A stretch of DNA of 64,000 bases. Origin: Kaistella solincola. GTDB taxonomy: Bacteria; Bacteroidota; Bacteroidia; Flavobacteriales; Weeksellaceae. The position numbers and the translations under genes were made by a program. Shown here one piece after another: positions 1 to 8,520 of this stretch (its first letter is position 1; each line of letters opens with the position of its first letter). Where the stretch lies: assembly GCF_000812875.1 (NCBI RefSeq), contig NZ_JSYK01000003.1, positions 1,279,844 to 1,343,843 of the forward strand. Direction: 5' to 3'. The notes beneath the pieces were generated by a model. The model was given only the letters and a program-made list of their open reading frames with translations. It was not told the origin of the DNA and ran no database searches.

Positions 1-233
1 ATCATTTTGAAAAAGTAACCGATAAAGACGGTGCGGTTTTCGCAAGAAAACTGGCCAAAGAAGAAGGTATTTTCTGCGGATATTCCGCGGGTAGCGCAAT
101 TGCGGCTTTGTTGCAGATGAAAGACCAGTTTACTAAAGACGATGTAGTGGTGGTTTTACTGCACGATCACGGTTCGCGTTACGTCGGGAAAATCTACAAC
201 GACGAATGGATGAAAGGAATGGGTTGGTTATAA
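1..233 (+). CDS. PLP-dependent cysteine synthase / cystathionine beta-synthase family protein, C-terminal part
   Basis: Only the last 76 codons are in the window; the frame opens at base 3 and ends with TAA at 231-233. The peptide carries the glycine/serine-rich stretch CGYSAGSAIAA and the tail HDHGSRYVGKIYNDEWM, both typical of the C-terminal domain of fold-type II PLP enzymes of the cysteine synthase/CBS group. These enzymes make or break the C-S bond of cysteine or cystathionine using serine or O-acetylserine in the cytoplasm. The N-terminal half with the PLP lysine lies outside, so cysteine synthase and CBS cannot be separated. A strong hairpin terminator follows 20 bp after the stop. Confidence 0.8.
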   Translation, partial: HFEKVTDKDGAVFARKLAKEEGIFCGYSAGSAIAALLQMKDQFTKDDVVVVLLHDHGSRYVGKIYNDEWMKGMGWL

Positions 234-238
234 TATTT

Positions 239-386
239 GGCGTGCCCTACACAAAAAAAGAGCAAAATTTCATTTTGCTCTTTTTTTTGTTCCGGTCGGT
301 CTTCGGCTCCCAATCTTTGTTCCTTGGCGCGGCGGCTTCGCCGCCGCGCCAAGGAACAAAGGATTTCCGCCTACGCCCTCACGCGT
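239..386. repeat. Hairpin element family B, copy 1
   Basis: The segment shares with the copy at 53199-53335 the words GGCGTGCCC at the left, GGTCGGTCTTCGGCTCCCAA in the middle and CGCCCTCACGCG at the right. Between these words lie two hairpins whose sequences differ from those of the other copy. Hairpin one is the terminator at 253-289. Hairpin two has 20-bp perfect arms (316-335 and 341-360) around a CTTCG loop. The TGA stop codon of the minus-strand glycosyltransferase lies inside the right-hand conserved word. Confidence 0.75.
253..289. terminator. Bidirectional intrinsic terminator between convergent genes
   Basis: Sixteen-base perfect arms (an A-tract followed by GAGCAAAAT, and its complement) surround a TTC loop and are followed by eight T. 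It sits between the end of the cysteine synthase-like gene and the end of the convergent glycosyltransferase, so it can serve both strands. It also occupies the first hairpin slot of element B1. Confidence 0.85.
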
Positions 387-1683
387 TAATTGCTAAAATT
401 TCGCTCAGTTGTTTCGTTAAATTTTTCCGGGCAAATTGACCAATATTTTGTGTTTTAGCCACAGCATTTCCACTTTGCCACCCGTTAAATTTTTCAAGCA
501 GAAAACTTTTCAAGCGCGCAGTTTCGTCGTAAGTGAAATGTTCACCGGCATTCGTTTCCAGCAGAATTTTTTTCACATCGCTGTCTTTCGGACCGAAGGA
601 CAGAATCTGGTTTCCCGTCGCCAGATATTCGAAAATTTTTCCCGGAATTATGCCTTTCGACTGCTCGTCAGGGAAATTGGTAATCAGCAGTAAATCTGAA
701 TTCTGCATTTCCTCATTCGCGACGCCGTGCGAGAGATAACCCAAATTTTTAACCAAATTTTTGAGGTTAGAAGACTCAATTTTTTCTAAAATTTTCGCAT
801 CAATTCTGCCGACAAAACGCAGCTCAAAATTCTGCTTGAATTCTTCATTTTCGTTTCTCAATTCCTCCAAAACTTTCCACAAGATTTCGGGATTTCGAAG
901 CTGTTCCAAAACTCCAATATAGCTTAAAGTAAATTTGGAATTTTTTGCCTTTTTAACCGATAATTTTTCCTCTAAATCTCGGTCAAAACCATTGGTAATG
1001 CAGAAGGCATTCGCACCATTTTTCCGGAAATTTTCCACATCAGAAAAGCTGGTGGCTAAGGTAATATCTGCATTTTGAAAAACCTGTCTTTCCAGATCGC
1101 GGTGCTTTTCGTCCGCGCTTTTGCTTAATTTCAAATGTTTGTAATAAGAAATTTCGGTCCAGGGATCGCGAAAATCAGCAAGCCATTTTAAAGCCGGAAA
1201 TTCTTTCTTCAGTTCCAAACCAATTAAGTGCATGGAATGCGGCGGACCGGTGGTTACAAATGCATCAAAATGATTATCCTGAAGATATTTTTTTAGAAAT
1301 TTTGCCGACGGTTTCACCCAGAATTTCCGCGCATCCGGAATGAAAAAATTACCGCGAACCCAGATGGAAAGTTTGGATTTCCAAGATTGGTTATTGCCAA
1401 CATCAAATTGGCCGGCTTTAAACTTTTTGTTGTCTTTCCCGAAAAATTCAGCAATTTGGTACGGCTCCCAGATTTTGATTTTGATGATTTCAAGATCTTT
1501 TGAAACTTCGTTTTCCAAAGATTCATCAACAATTGGGTAACTTGGATTTTCCGGAATAAAAACCGTGGGTTTCCAACCGAAATCTGGTAAATATTTCACG
1601 AATTTCAACCAACGCTGCACGCCCGGTCCGCCTGCGGGCGGCCAGTAGTAAGTGATGATTAATATTTTTCTTGGTGAATCCAT
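379..1683 (-). CDS. GT-B glycosyltransferase (GT4/GT1-like)
   Basis: The 434-residue protein begins with KILIITYYWPPAGGPGVQRW, the N-terminal Rossmann strand and glycine-rich loop of a GT-B glycosyltransferase. Such enzymes transfer sugars from nucleotide-sugar donors to lipids, glycans or proteins at the cytoplasmic face of the membrane. A C-terminal donor-binding domain is visible around GIIPGKIFEYLATGNQILSFG (a variant of the P-x-K-xx-EY pattern, about residues 345-365). No signal peptide is seen. ATG start at 1683. It lies 42 bp downstream of the YfhO gene on the same strand, and YfhO proteins are often found with glycan genes. The acceptor is unknown. The last residues and the TGA are supplied by repeat element B1. 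Confidence 0.85.
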   Translation of the reverse strand: MDSPRKILIITYYWPPAGGPGVQRWLKFVKYLPDFGWKPTVFIPENPSYPIVDESLENEVSKDLEIIKIKIWEPYQIAEFFGKDNKKFKAGQFDVGNNQSWKSKLSIWVRGNFFIPDARKFWVKPSAKFLKKYLQDNHFDAFVTTGPPHSMHLIGLELKKEFPALKWLADFRDPWTEISYYKHLKLSKSADEKHRDLERQVFQNADITLATSFSDVENFRKNGANAFCITNGFDRDLEEKLSVKKAKNSKFTLSYIGVLEQLRNPEILWKVLEELRNENEEFKQNFELRFVGRIDAKILEKIESSNLKNLVKNLGYLSHGVANEEMQNSDLLLITNFPDEQSKGIIPGKIFEYLATGNQILSFGPKDSDVKKILLETNAGEHFTYDETARLKSFLLEKFNGWQSGNAVAKTQNIGQFARKNLTKQLSEILAINA

Positions 1684-1693
1684 TTATTAAAAC

Positions 1694-1727
1694 GAAAAAA
1701 ATTGCCGTTAAAACGGCAAATAATTTT
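1694..1727. repeat. 31-bp palindromic repeat, copy 1
   Basis: The copy reads A-rich arm, TTGCCG, TTAAAA, CGGCAA, T-rich arm, a near-perfect inverted repeat. On the minus strand it begins directly at the TAA stop of the YfhO gene and ends before the glycosyltransferase start, where it could act as a short-stem terminator. Confidence 0.7.
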
Positions 1728-4308
1728 AAACTGAAATTTCTTGCTCTTCTACCACAGAATTTTTTGCGGCAGCTTTTTTACGAAACAGCCAATATAAACC
1801 GAGTCCGCTTAAAAGCAAAAATATACCAAACGCGATCAGCGACACGATTTTTCCGGCCTCGATAACATCCGGTGCAAAAACCATTTTCACGGTGTGATTT
1901 CCCGCCGGAACGTGCACTGCGCGCAGTAAATAATTCGCTTTGATGTACGGAACTTCTTTACCATCAATGCTTATTTTCCAGCCTTTCGGGTAATAAATTT
2001 CCGAGAAAACAGCTAATTGAGGTGTTTTTGATTGTGTTTTAAATTCCAGCTCATCCGCCTGATAATTGGTTAATTTTAAAAACGCGGTAGAATCTGCCTG
2101 AAGCGGTTTTCCGTTAAAATAAGCTTTGTCAGCACTTGAAACGACAGCAATTTTTTTTGTGTCGATTTCACCAATTTGTGCAATTTCTTCGTTAGGTGAA
2201 TTCACGAATTTAATATCAGAAACAAACCAAGCATTTCCGTTTGCATCCGGATTCGTAACGACTTCAGGTTTTTCTGTATTGCCGAAAATGAGATATTTCG
2301 TGTTCAGCATATTCAGAATTCGCGGAACTTTTACCGTATCCATTTTTCCGAAATATTCATTAATTAAATCGTCGTATCGTCTCAGTTTCACCGCGTGATA
2401 ACCGCCGACCGAAGATTTGAAGTACGAAGTATTCGTTTCACCAAACGCACCTAAAGTCTGGTTGTAAATGCGGTAATGCGACTGGTCTTTTTCCGCAATT
2501 GTTTCCAGCGTTTTGTTGACATTTACATTGTTTAAAAGCGAGACCAAATTAGCATTTTCACCAACTTTCTGCATTAAAATATCGGAGCTTTCAGTTTGGA
2601 AAGGATTTTCGGTAAAGGCTTTGTCGATGAAATTATCGTTGTTCAGGTATCTCTTGTTGACGCTCCACAGATCAAAAAAGCTCACCAAACCAATCACGAT
2701 CAGCGCGACGTTTTGAGAAATTTTGTGCTTTAAGCTCAGAAAAAGTACGGTTGCTGTAATGGCGACAAAAATTAGCGCTTTAATTGCATCTGCAGCGAAC
2801 ATTTTAAAGCGTTCATCAACCAGAAATTCTAAAAGATATGGCGGTAAATAGGTTTTTTCCGTATCGGTATAAAAACCCAAAATTGGTTTTCCGAAAACGA
2901 GTAATAGCAAAGTAATTCCTAAAAAAATGCCGCTTACAACAAGCAAAATTTTCTTTTTGTATTCAAAGGTCAGCGAACTTTCGTTTGCAATTTCTGCAGT
3001 TTCTTTGGAATTGAAAAAGCGGTATAAACCTACAATTGCAATCAGCGGAAACAGCAGTTCTACTACTACCAAAATTGAACTTGGTGCGCGGAATTTATTA
3101 TAAAACGGAACGAAATCAATGAAGAAATCTGAAACCGGCATAAAATTGCTGCCCCACGCCAAAAGCACGGTCAAAACCGAGGCGCCCAAAATCCAGTATC
3201 GGTATTTTTTCCAGCCGAAGAAAAAACCAAGAACCGCAAGAAAACACACGACGGCGCCTTGATACGCCGGACCGGAAGTTCCAGGCTGTTCGCCCCAATA
3301 GGTCAGCGAGCCAAAACCTTTCCCGATCTGATCCATTTCCTGCTGCGAGGTCACATTTTCCTGAATAAGCTGCTGTACTTTTGCCATCATTTCATCAGAA
3401 CCGGCTTCGTTGCTCGCGCCGCCCATTAATCTTGGGATAAAGAGATTCAGCGTTTCCAGTTTTCCGTAGCTCCACATCAGCATACTTTCCTTGTCCATGC
3501 CGGTTTTGTCGTCGGAATGTCGTTCGTTGTTTAAAATTTGTTTTCCGCGCACCGTTTCGGTAATGTATTCGGAATTCGCCATAATTCGCTGCGAATTCAT
3601 GCCGACACCTAAGACAAAAGCAAGCGCTAAAATCCCGGTTGAAATTCCAAAATGTTTCCAGTCGGTTTTTCCCTGAAAAGCACGGATTAGTTCAGAAATA
3701 AACAAAAATGCGAGCGCGATAAAAAGGTAAAAAGTCATTTGCGGGTGATTGGCCGCAATCTGCAAGCCCATAAAAAGCGCGGTCACGATAAATCCGACCA
3801 CATATTTTTTCCGGATATAAACCAGTAAAATTCCGGCTAAAAGCGGCGCAAAATACGCAACAGTATGGATTTTTCCGTTATGTCCGGCAGCAAGTGCGAT
3901 ATAAAAATAAGTGGATAAACCGAAAAAAGTGGCGCCTAAAAGGGCATATTTCCAGTTTCGTACGGCAACCATTCCCAAAAGAAAAAAGCCAGAAAAAAGA
4001 AGGAAAATATAGTTGGCTGGCTTTGGTAAAAAATTCAGAAAATTATCGATATTTTTAATGATATCACCCCGGAACTGCGAGCCCATTTGGTAAGTCGGCA
4101 TTCCGCCAAACATCGAGTCGCTCCAGTAGGTTTCTTTGCTATTTTGCGCGCGGTAATCCAGCAGTTCTTTCGCGCCGCCTTTGTACTGCACGATGTCGTG
4201 CTGAAAAAGCTGCTTGCCTGTAAGCACCGGATTTGCGTAAATCACCGCTAGAAGCACGAACAGCACCAGAGAGCCGAGGATGAAAATTAAATTTCTGTTT
4301 TTTACCAT
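1726..4308 (-). CDS. YfhO-family polytopic membrane protein
   Basis: The protein has 860 residues when started at the ATG at 4308 (MVKNRNLIFIL). An in-frame TTG further upstream at 4350 would put the N-terminus inside a hairpin, so it was not used. It shows about a dozen hydrophobic segments through residue 560, the early conserved loop with DSMFGGMPTYQ, a long non-membrane region, and a last membrane segment (SLIAFGIFLLLSGLGLYWLF) near the end. YfhO proteins resemble GT-C transferases; in Gram-positives relatives take part in glycosylating lipoteichoic acid. The substrate in Bacteroidetes is unknown. The adjacent glycosyltransferase suggests work on a surface glycan or glycolipid. Confidence 0.85.
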   Translation of the reverse strand: MVKNRNLIFILGSLVLFVLLAVIYANPVLTGKQLFQHDIVQYKGGAKELLDYRAQNSKETYWSDSMFGGMPTYQMGSQFRGDIIKNIDNFLNFLPKPANYIFLLFSGFFLLGMVAVRNWKYALLGATFFGLSTYFYIALAAGHNGKIHTVAYFAPLLAGILLVYIRKKYVVGFIVTALFMGLQIAANHPQMTFYLFIALAFLFISELIRAFQGKTDWKHFGISTGILALAFVLGVGMNSQRIMANSEYITETVRGKQILNNERHSDDKTGMDKESMLMWSYGKLETLNLFIPRLMGGASNEAGSDEMMAKVQQLIQENVTSQQEMDQIGKGFGSLTYWGEQPGTSGPAYQGAVVCFLAVLGFFFGWKKYRYWILGASVLTVLLAWGSNFMPVSDFFIDFVPFYNKFRAPSSILVVVELLFPLIAIVGLYRFFNSKETAEIANESSLTFEYKKKILLVVSGIFLGITLLLLVFGKPILGFYTDTEKTYLPPYLLEFLVDERFKMFAADAIKALIFVAITATVLFLSLKHKISQNVALIVIGLVSFFDLWSVNKRYLNNDNFIDKAFTENPFQTESSDILMQKVGENANLVSLLNNVNVNKTLETIAEKDQSHYRIYNQTLGAFGETNTSYFKSSVGGYHAVKLRRYDDLINEYFGKMDTVKVPRILNMLNTKYLIFGNTEKPEVVTNPDANGNAWFVSDIKFVNSPNEEIAQIGEIDTKKIAVVSSADKAYFNGKPLQADSTAFLKLTNYQADELEFKTQSKTPQLAVFSEIYYPKGWKISIDGKEVPYIKANYLLRAVHVPAGNHTVKMVFAPDVIEAGKIVSLIAFGIFLLLSGLGLYWLFRKKAAAKNSVVEEQEISV

Positions 4309-4333
4309 TTTAAACTTTATTATTCTGAAAAAC

Positions 4334-4353
4334 CCTTTGACATTTGTCAAAGG
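4334..4353 (-). terminator. Weak hairpin after the DUF4834 gene
   Basis: CCTTTGAC and GTCAAAGG form an 8-bp stem with a 4-base loop, followed on the minus strand by GTTTTTC. It starts two bases after the DUF4834 stop and precedes the YfhO start, so it may attenuate rather than end transcription. Confidence 0.5.
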
Positions 4354-4354
4354 A

Positions 4355-4573
4355 TTATTTTGGTTTTTTCTCTTCTACTTCTTCGTAATCTACAGTTTCT
4401 GCGTCCCAGGTAATCTTGGAATCCAGCTTTTTCTTTGACTTTTCCTGCCTTTTTTCCTGCGGATTTTGCGGTTTTGGGAATTTAAAAACTGCAGTGAAGA
4501 ATATCCGTTTTAAAATATTCCAAACAAAAAAAATGACAACCGTAGTCAGAATTAATTCTAAAATAAATTTCAT
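4355..4573 (-). CDS. DUF4834-type small membrane protein
   Basis: This 72-residue protein has one N-terminal hydrophobic helix (residues 4-30, LELILTTVVIFFVWNILKRI) followed by a charged lysine/glutamate-rich tail ending TVDYEEVEEKKPK. Size and layout match the DUF4834 family, which is confined to Bacteroidetes and has no known function. It lies between the DUF6263-like lipoprotein and YfhO on the same strand and is probably co-transcribed with them. Family assignment is from memory of its shape and is moderately sure; that it is a real gene is well supported by position and composition. Confidence 0.65.
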   Translation of the reverse strand: MKFILELILTTVVIFFVWNILKRIFFTAVFKFPKPQNPQEKRQEKSKKKLDSKITWDAETVDYEEVEEKKPK

Positions 4574-4601
4574 TTAGTCTATACTATTGAATGTGAAAAA
4601 C

Positions 4602-4632
4602 GAAAAAATTTGCTGTTTTAGCGGCTTATTTT
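4602..4632. repeat. 31-bp palindromic repeat, copy 2
   Basis: AAAAAATTTGCTG, TTTTAGC and GGCTTATTTT follow in order. On the minus strand the TAA stop of the lipoprotein gene (4626-4628) lies inside the element, immediately before its GCCGCTAAAA core. Confidence 0.7.
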
Positions 4633-5696
4633 CCCGGATTAACCACCACTGTTGAGTTTGATACTGATTTCATCGTTTGCGACTGTTTACCATCGGAAAG
4701 CGTTTCGGACTGCGAAGTTTTCACGCTGATGTTTTGGTTTTTTACCCAGCCCGTATTTTGGTCAAGCGTAATGGTACCGTTTTGCGAAAGTTCCGATGAC
4801 ATGCTGCGCGTAATTCCCTGCTGCGTCTGTTTATCGGATTTTTTTGGAATTCCGCCAGAAACACCGATTTGCGCGACACCGTTCGCGACATTTTTCAAAA
4901 CGTAAGTCGTTACCAGCTTAATTTTTCCGTCCGGCGTTGCGTTTTCACTTTCCGTCCATTTTTCACCGATCTTTACGCCTTTTTCCGGGATTAAAACCAG
5001 GTTTTTCGCTATTTGATCTTTCAGGCTTTTTTCATTGAAACTTTGTTTAAAGCTGCTCAGGAACGCAGTTTTTGCTTTTGCGTCTTTAATGGTGCTTCCG
5101 ACCGCTGCAGAAATTTTGTTGTAAATAGCATCAAAACCTGTGATAGAAACCACTTTTCCGGTTTCAGTCATCTTCAGATTCAGCTTGTTGCCAACCAAAG
5201 CTTTATTCACTTTCCACATCATTTTCAGCTGCTCATCTTTCGGTTCAGCCTGCTTGGTATCCACGGAAACCGATTTCCCATTTGCGGACTGGGAATTTCG
5301 TTTACCAACAAGGTTGATGGAAATATCATAAACTCCGTCTTTAAAATCATTTACGGTGAAAGACATTTCATCTGTCATTTCGCTTGTTCCGCTTTGCGAT
5401 TTTCCGTCCGGCGCCGTCATGGTCTGCACATCTTTTTGGTAGGTTTTCAGCGGATAAGTCTCGCCTTTTTCCAGTTTAAAAGTTTGCTTGTAGACACCTG
5501 CGGTTTCAAAAATTGCCGGAGCAGAATTTGCTGTATTTGATTGCGCAACGGCGGTAGAATCGTTTGCGTTTCCTACCGGAACTTCAACAGTCACGCTTTT
5601 TCCGGTTTCAGGATCGATTTTCGTAACTGTTTTGGTTTCTTTTTTACAGGAAAGCAGCGCTATAGAAAGTAGGGCAAGAGCCGTAAATTTTTTCAT
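4626..5696 (-). CDS. DUF6263-like lipoprotein
   Basis: The 356-residue protein starts with MKKFTALALLSIALLSC, a lipoprotein signal peptide with lipobox LLSC (Cys 17). A short lysine/threonine linker and a beta-rich domain follow. Motifs such as TFKLEKGETYPLKT, FTVNDFKDGVYDISINL and LNLKMTETGKVVSITG resemble DUF6263 family proteins of Bacteroidetes, whose role is unknown. It should be anchored to the inner or outer membrane facing the periplasm, or surface-exposed. ATG start at 5696 is set by the signal peptide. It heads a same-strand run with DUF4834 and YfhO. The family call is moderate; the lipoprotein call is firm. Confidence 0.75.
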   Translation of the reverse strand: MKKFTALALLSIALLSCKKETKTVTKIDPETGKSVTVEVPVGNANDSTAVAQSNTANSAPAIFETAGVYKQTFKLEKGETYPLKTYQKDVQTMTAPDGKSQSGTSEMTDEMSFTVNDFKDGVYDISINLVGKRNSQSANGKSVSVDTKQAEPKDEQLKMMWKVNKALVGNKLNLKMTETGKVVSITGFDAIYNKISAAVGSTIKDAKAKTAFLSSFKQSFNEKSLKDQIAKNLVLIPEKGVKIGEKWTESENATPDGKIKLVTTYVLKNVANGVAQIGVSGGIPKKSDKQTQQGITRSMSSELSQNGTITLDQNTGWVKNQNISVKTSQSETLSDGKQSQTMKSVSNSTVVVNPGK

Positions 5697-5896
5697 TAAA
5701 TAAATTTTCTGTTTTAAATTTTATTCCAAATGCTTTGTTTTTTGCGGAATAAGGCACAAATTTAAGGTAATTATTTCTGATGCTTTCAAAGATTATCAAT
5801 ATTTTAACAGTGTTTGGAATTATTAAAAAAAAGTGCCGGAAAGCACCGAAAAAAATGTTAGTGATTTTCATTTTACAAAAATGCATTTACCAAATT

Positions 5897-5929
5897 GAAA
5901 AAAAAGCCGGTTTTAGCACCGAATTTTTT
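5897..5929. repeat. 31-bp palindromic repeat, copy 3, in the 5697-6000 gap
   Basis: AAAAAAAAGCCGG, TTTTAGC and ACCGAATTTTTT follow in order. The rest of this 304-bp gap is AT-rich and holds no gene. Near 5833 a shorter relative, GTGCCGGAAAGCACCG, occurs, and a similar word recurs at about 23384. Confidence 0.6.
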
Positions 5930-6000
5930 CAGCGCTTTCATCCAAAAAAAATGTTTTGGTCAGAATTCCGTAAATTTAGCCTTCAAATTTTTACAATAAA

Positions 6001-8019
6001 ATGACAAATCCACTTTTACAACCGTTCGACACTAAATATAATGCTGCACCTTTTGATGAAATTAAGGAAGAACATTTTCTACCGGCTTTTCGAGAATTAA
6101 TTAAAATTTCTGAAGAGGAAATTAATGAAATAGTTGACAATTCCGACGAAGCAACTTTTGAAAACGTCATTGAAGCTTTGGCTTTTTCCGGACAAAAATT
6201 GGATGTTGTTTCGGCCATTTTTTTCAATTTAAATTCTGCGGAAACCAACGATGAAATCCAGAAAATCGCTCAGGAAGTTTCGCCACTTTTAACCGAATTT
6301 TCGACTAAAATTTCGCAAAACGAAAAGCTTTTCGAAAAAATAAAAAAGGTTTTCGAAGAAAAAGAAAAATACAATCTGAACGAAGAGCAGCAAATGCTTT
6401 TGAACGAAACGTACAAAGGTTTCGTGAGAAGCGGGGCTTTGTTGAACGATGAAGAAAAGGAGAAATTTAAAAATATCAGCATCGAACTTTCGAAAAAATC
6501 GCTGCAATTTGGGCAAAATGTTTTGGCGGAAACCAATAATTATTTTAAGCACATCACCGATGAAAAAATGCTTGCCGGTATTCCGGAGCCGATTTTAGCG
6601 CAATACCGTGAAGATGCGAAAGAGCGAAATCTCGACGGATTTGTGGTGACTTTGCAATATCCGAGCTTTTTACCGCTGATGACTTACGCCGAAAACCGCG
6701 ATTTGCGCAGAGAATTGGCGCTGGCAAACGGAAAAAAAAGTTTCCAGAAAAATGAATTCGATAATCAGGATCTGATTAAAGATTTGATTTCTTTAAAACA
6801 GGAAAAGGCGAAACTTTTGGGTTACGCAAATTATGCAGATTTTGTTTTGGAAGAACGCATGGCGAAATCGCCGACGCAGGTTCGCTCTTTTCTGAACGAA
6901 CTTTTAGAAAAAGCAAAACCGTTTGCCGTTAAAGAAATCGAAGAACTTAAAAAACTTGCAAAAGCTGATGGAGTTGAGGAAATGCAAAGTTACGATCACG
7001 CTTTTTATGCGGAAAAGCTGAGAAAACAAAAATTCGACATCGATGATGAAGAACTGAAACCATATTTTCAGCTGGAAAAAGTTCAGGACTCAGTTTTCAG
7101 TTTGGCGAAGAAACTTTTCGGCTTGGAATTTAAAGAAACCACCGAAATTCAGAAATATCATCCTGAGGTAAAAACTTATGAAATCTTCGAAGGCGAAAAT
7201 TTCAAAGCACTACTCTACGCCGACTATTTCCCGCGGAAAGGCAAGCGCGCAGGCGCCTGGATGACGAGTTTTAAAAACCAGTTCATTAAAAATGGTGAAA
7301 ATCACCGTCCGCATATTTCTGTGGTTTGTAATTTTTCAAAACCGAATTCTGAAACGCCGAGTCTGTTAACTTTTCAGGAAGTCACGACACTTTTTCATGA
7401 ATTCGGACACGCTATGCATGGCGTTTTAGCGAACACCGCTTATCCAAATCTTTCTGGAACTTCGGTAAAATGGGATTTTGTGGAATTGCCTTCGCAGTTT
7501 CTGGAAAATTACTGCTATGAGCCGGAATTTTTACAAACTTTTGCAAAACATTATGAAACCGGGGAAGTTTTACCCAACGAAAAAATTCAGAAAATATCAG
7601 AATCGAAGAATTTTATGGAAGGTTACCAGACCTTGAGACAGATCGGTTTCGGAATTTTGGATATGAGTTATCACTCCAATCTGGAGAAAATTGGAGACAT
7701 CAAAACTTTCGAAGTTGAAGAAACAAAAGCGACAAATCTTTACCCAAGTAACCCGGAAACTGCAATGAGCACGAGTTTTTCACATATATTTCAAGGCGGA
7801 TATTCGGCCGGATACTATTCCTACAAATGGGCAGAGGTTTTGGATGCGGACGCTTTTCAATATTTTAAAGAAAACGGCATTTTTAACCCGGAAATTTCTG
7901 CGAAATATAAAATTCTGCTGTCGTCGGGCGGCACAAAAGATCCGATGGAATTGTATAGAGATTTCCGTGGAAGCGAACCGAAGGTCGAAAGTTTACTAAA
8001 AAGAGCCTTCGGAGCTTGA
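6001..8019 (+). CDS. M3-family metallopeptidase (oligopeptidase A / Dcp-like)
   Basis: This zinc peptidase of 672 residues cleaves short peptides in the cytoplasm. The active-site motif HEFGH is at residues 466-470 inside TTLFHEFGHAMHG, and the downstream glutamate comes from the helix WDFVELPSQFLENY. The length is standard for the family (about 680). There is no signal peptide, so it most likely recycles cytoplasmic peptides, as Dcp and OpdA do in Escherichia coli. ATG start at 6001 follows an AT-rich leader. The next gene follows at 36 bp and may be co-transcribed. Dcp and oligopeptidase A cannot be told apart from the sequence alone. Confidence 0.92.
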   Translation: MTNPLLQPFDTKYNAAPFDEIKEEHFLPAFRELIKISEEEINEIVDNSDEATFENVIEALAFSGQKLDVVSAIFFNLNSAETNDEIQKIAQEVSPLLTEFSTKISQNEKLFEKIKKVFEEKEKYNLNEEQQMLLNETYKGFVRSGALLNDEEKEKFKNISIELSKKSLQFGQNVLAETNNYFKHITDEKMLAGIPEPILAQYREDAKERNLDGFVVTLQYPSFLPLMTYAENRDLRRELALANGKKSFQKNEFDNQDLIKDLISLKQEKAKLLGYANYADFVLEERMAKSPTQVRSFLNELLEKAKPFAVKEIEELKKLAKADGVEEMQSYDHAFYAEKLRKQKFDIDDEELKPYFQLEKVQDSVFSLAKKLFGLEFKETTEIQKYHPEVKTYEIFEGENFKALLYADYFPRKGKRAGAWMTSFKNQFIKNGENHRPHISVVCNFSKPNSETPSLLTFQEVTTLFHEFGHAMHGVLANTAYPNLSGTSVKWDFVELPSQFLENYCYEPEFLQTFAKHYETGEVLPNEKIQKISESKNFMEGYQTLRQIGFGILDMSYHSNLEKIGDIKTFEVEETKATNLYPSNPETAMSTSFSHIFQGGYSAGYYSYKWAEVLDADAFQYFKENGIFNPEISAKYKILLSSGGTKDPMELYRDFRGSEPKVESLLKRAFGA

Positions 8020-8055
8020 AATTTTTAGCAGTTTATTAGTTTAAAAATCAAAATT

Positions 8056-8517
8056 ATGGAAACCAATTTTTATATGCGCAACCTTCAAAAAGTTTTATTT
8101 GTTGCGCGCGAATTGCATAAACGAGGATTTGAGAATTTGAGAATTGTTCCGTCTTTGTCTCCTTCCGGACTTTCCTGGCGGTGTTCTTTCATCACCATTG
8201 TTAACCGCGAAGAAATGAATGTTTTTGCTTCGTTGTGGTTACAATCGAATTATGAGTACCAAAACAAGGAAATAGAATTAAACATCGAAGAATTAACGGA
8301 CGATTTCATGAAAAAAGAAAGAAATTTTCTGGAAAATTGTCGCGGTAAAAATGAAGAGTACGTGAAATGGTTCGCAAACATTCTTCAAAAACTGGAACCT
8401 GAAGAACTGCCGTATGCTTTTGCTGATTATTTTTCACCAACCAGCTATTGGAAAACTTCTCTGGGAAACCAAATTGACACTATTCCTGGTGAGGAAAAAT
8501 ATTATTTCGGGTATTAA
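8056..8517 (+). CDS. Hypothetical protein (153 aa)
   Basis: I do not recognise a family. The protein is soluble and mixed alpha/beta by eye, with conserved-looking aromatic clusters (LSPSGLSWRCSFI, FADYFSPTSYWKTSLGN) and no signal peptide or membrane segment. The phrase GLSWRCSF resembles that of small uncharacterised Bacteroidetes proteins but I cannot name one. The ATG at 8056 is 36 bp after the peptidase stop, and the stop lies 3 bp from the convergent flippase-like gene. Codon use matches the neighbours, which supports a real gene. Confidence 0.7.
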   Translation: METNFYMRNLQKVLFVARELHKRGFENLRIVPSLSPSGLSWRCSFITIVNREEMNVFASLWLQSNYEYQNKEIELNIEELTDDFMKKERNFLENCRGKNEEYVKWFANILQKLEPEELPYAFADYFSPTSYWKTSLGNQIDTIPGEEKYYFGY

Positions 8518-8520
8518 AAT

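Noticed and set aside
206..439. Open frame reading through element B1 on the plus strand
   Set aside because: Translation of a non-coding hairpin element; it shares peptide SVFGSQSLF with a frame through the B2 element, which shows it follows the repeat rather than a gene.
4308..4350. TTG start for YfhO at 4350
   Set aside because: It would begin inside a terminator hairpin; the ATG at 4308 gives the usual N-terminus.
5013..5540. 175-codon plus-strand frame
   Set aside because: Lies entirely within the DUF6263-like lipoprotein gene in the opposite direction and has no family features; codon-shadow of a real gene.
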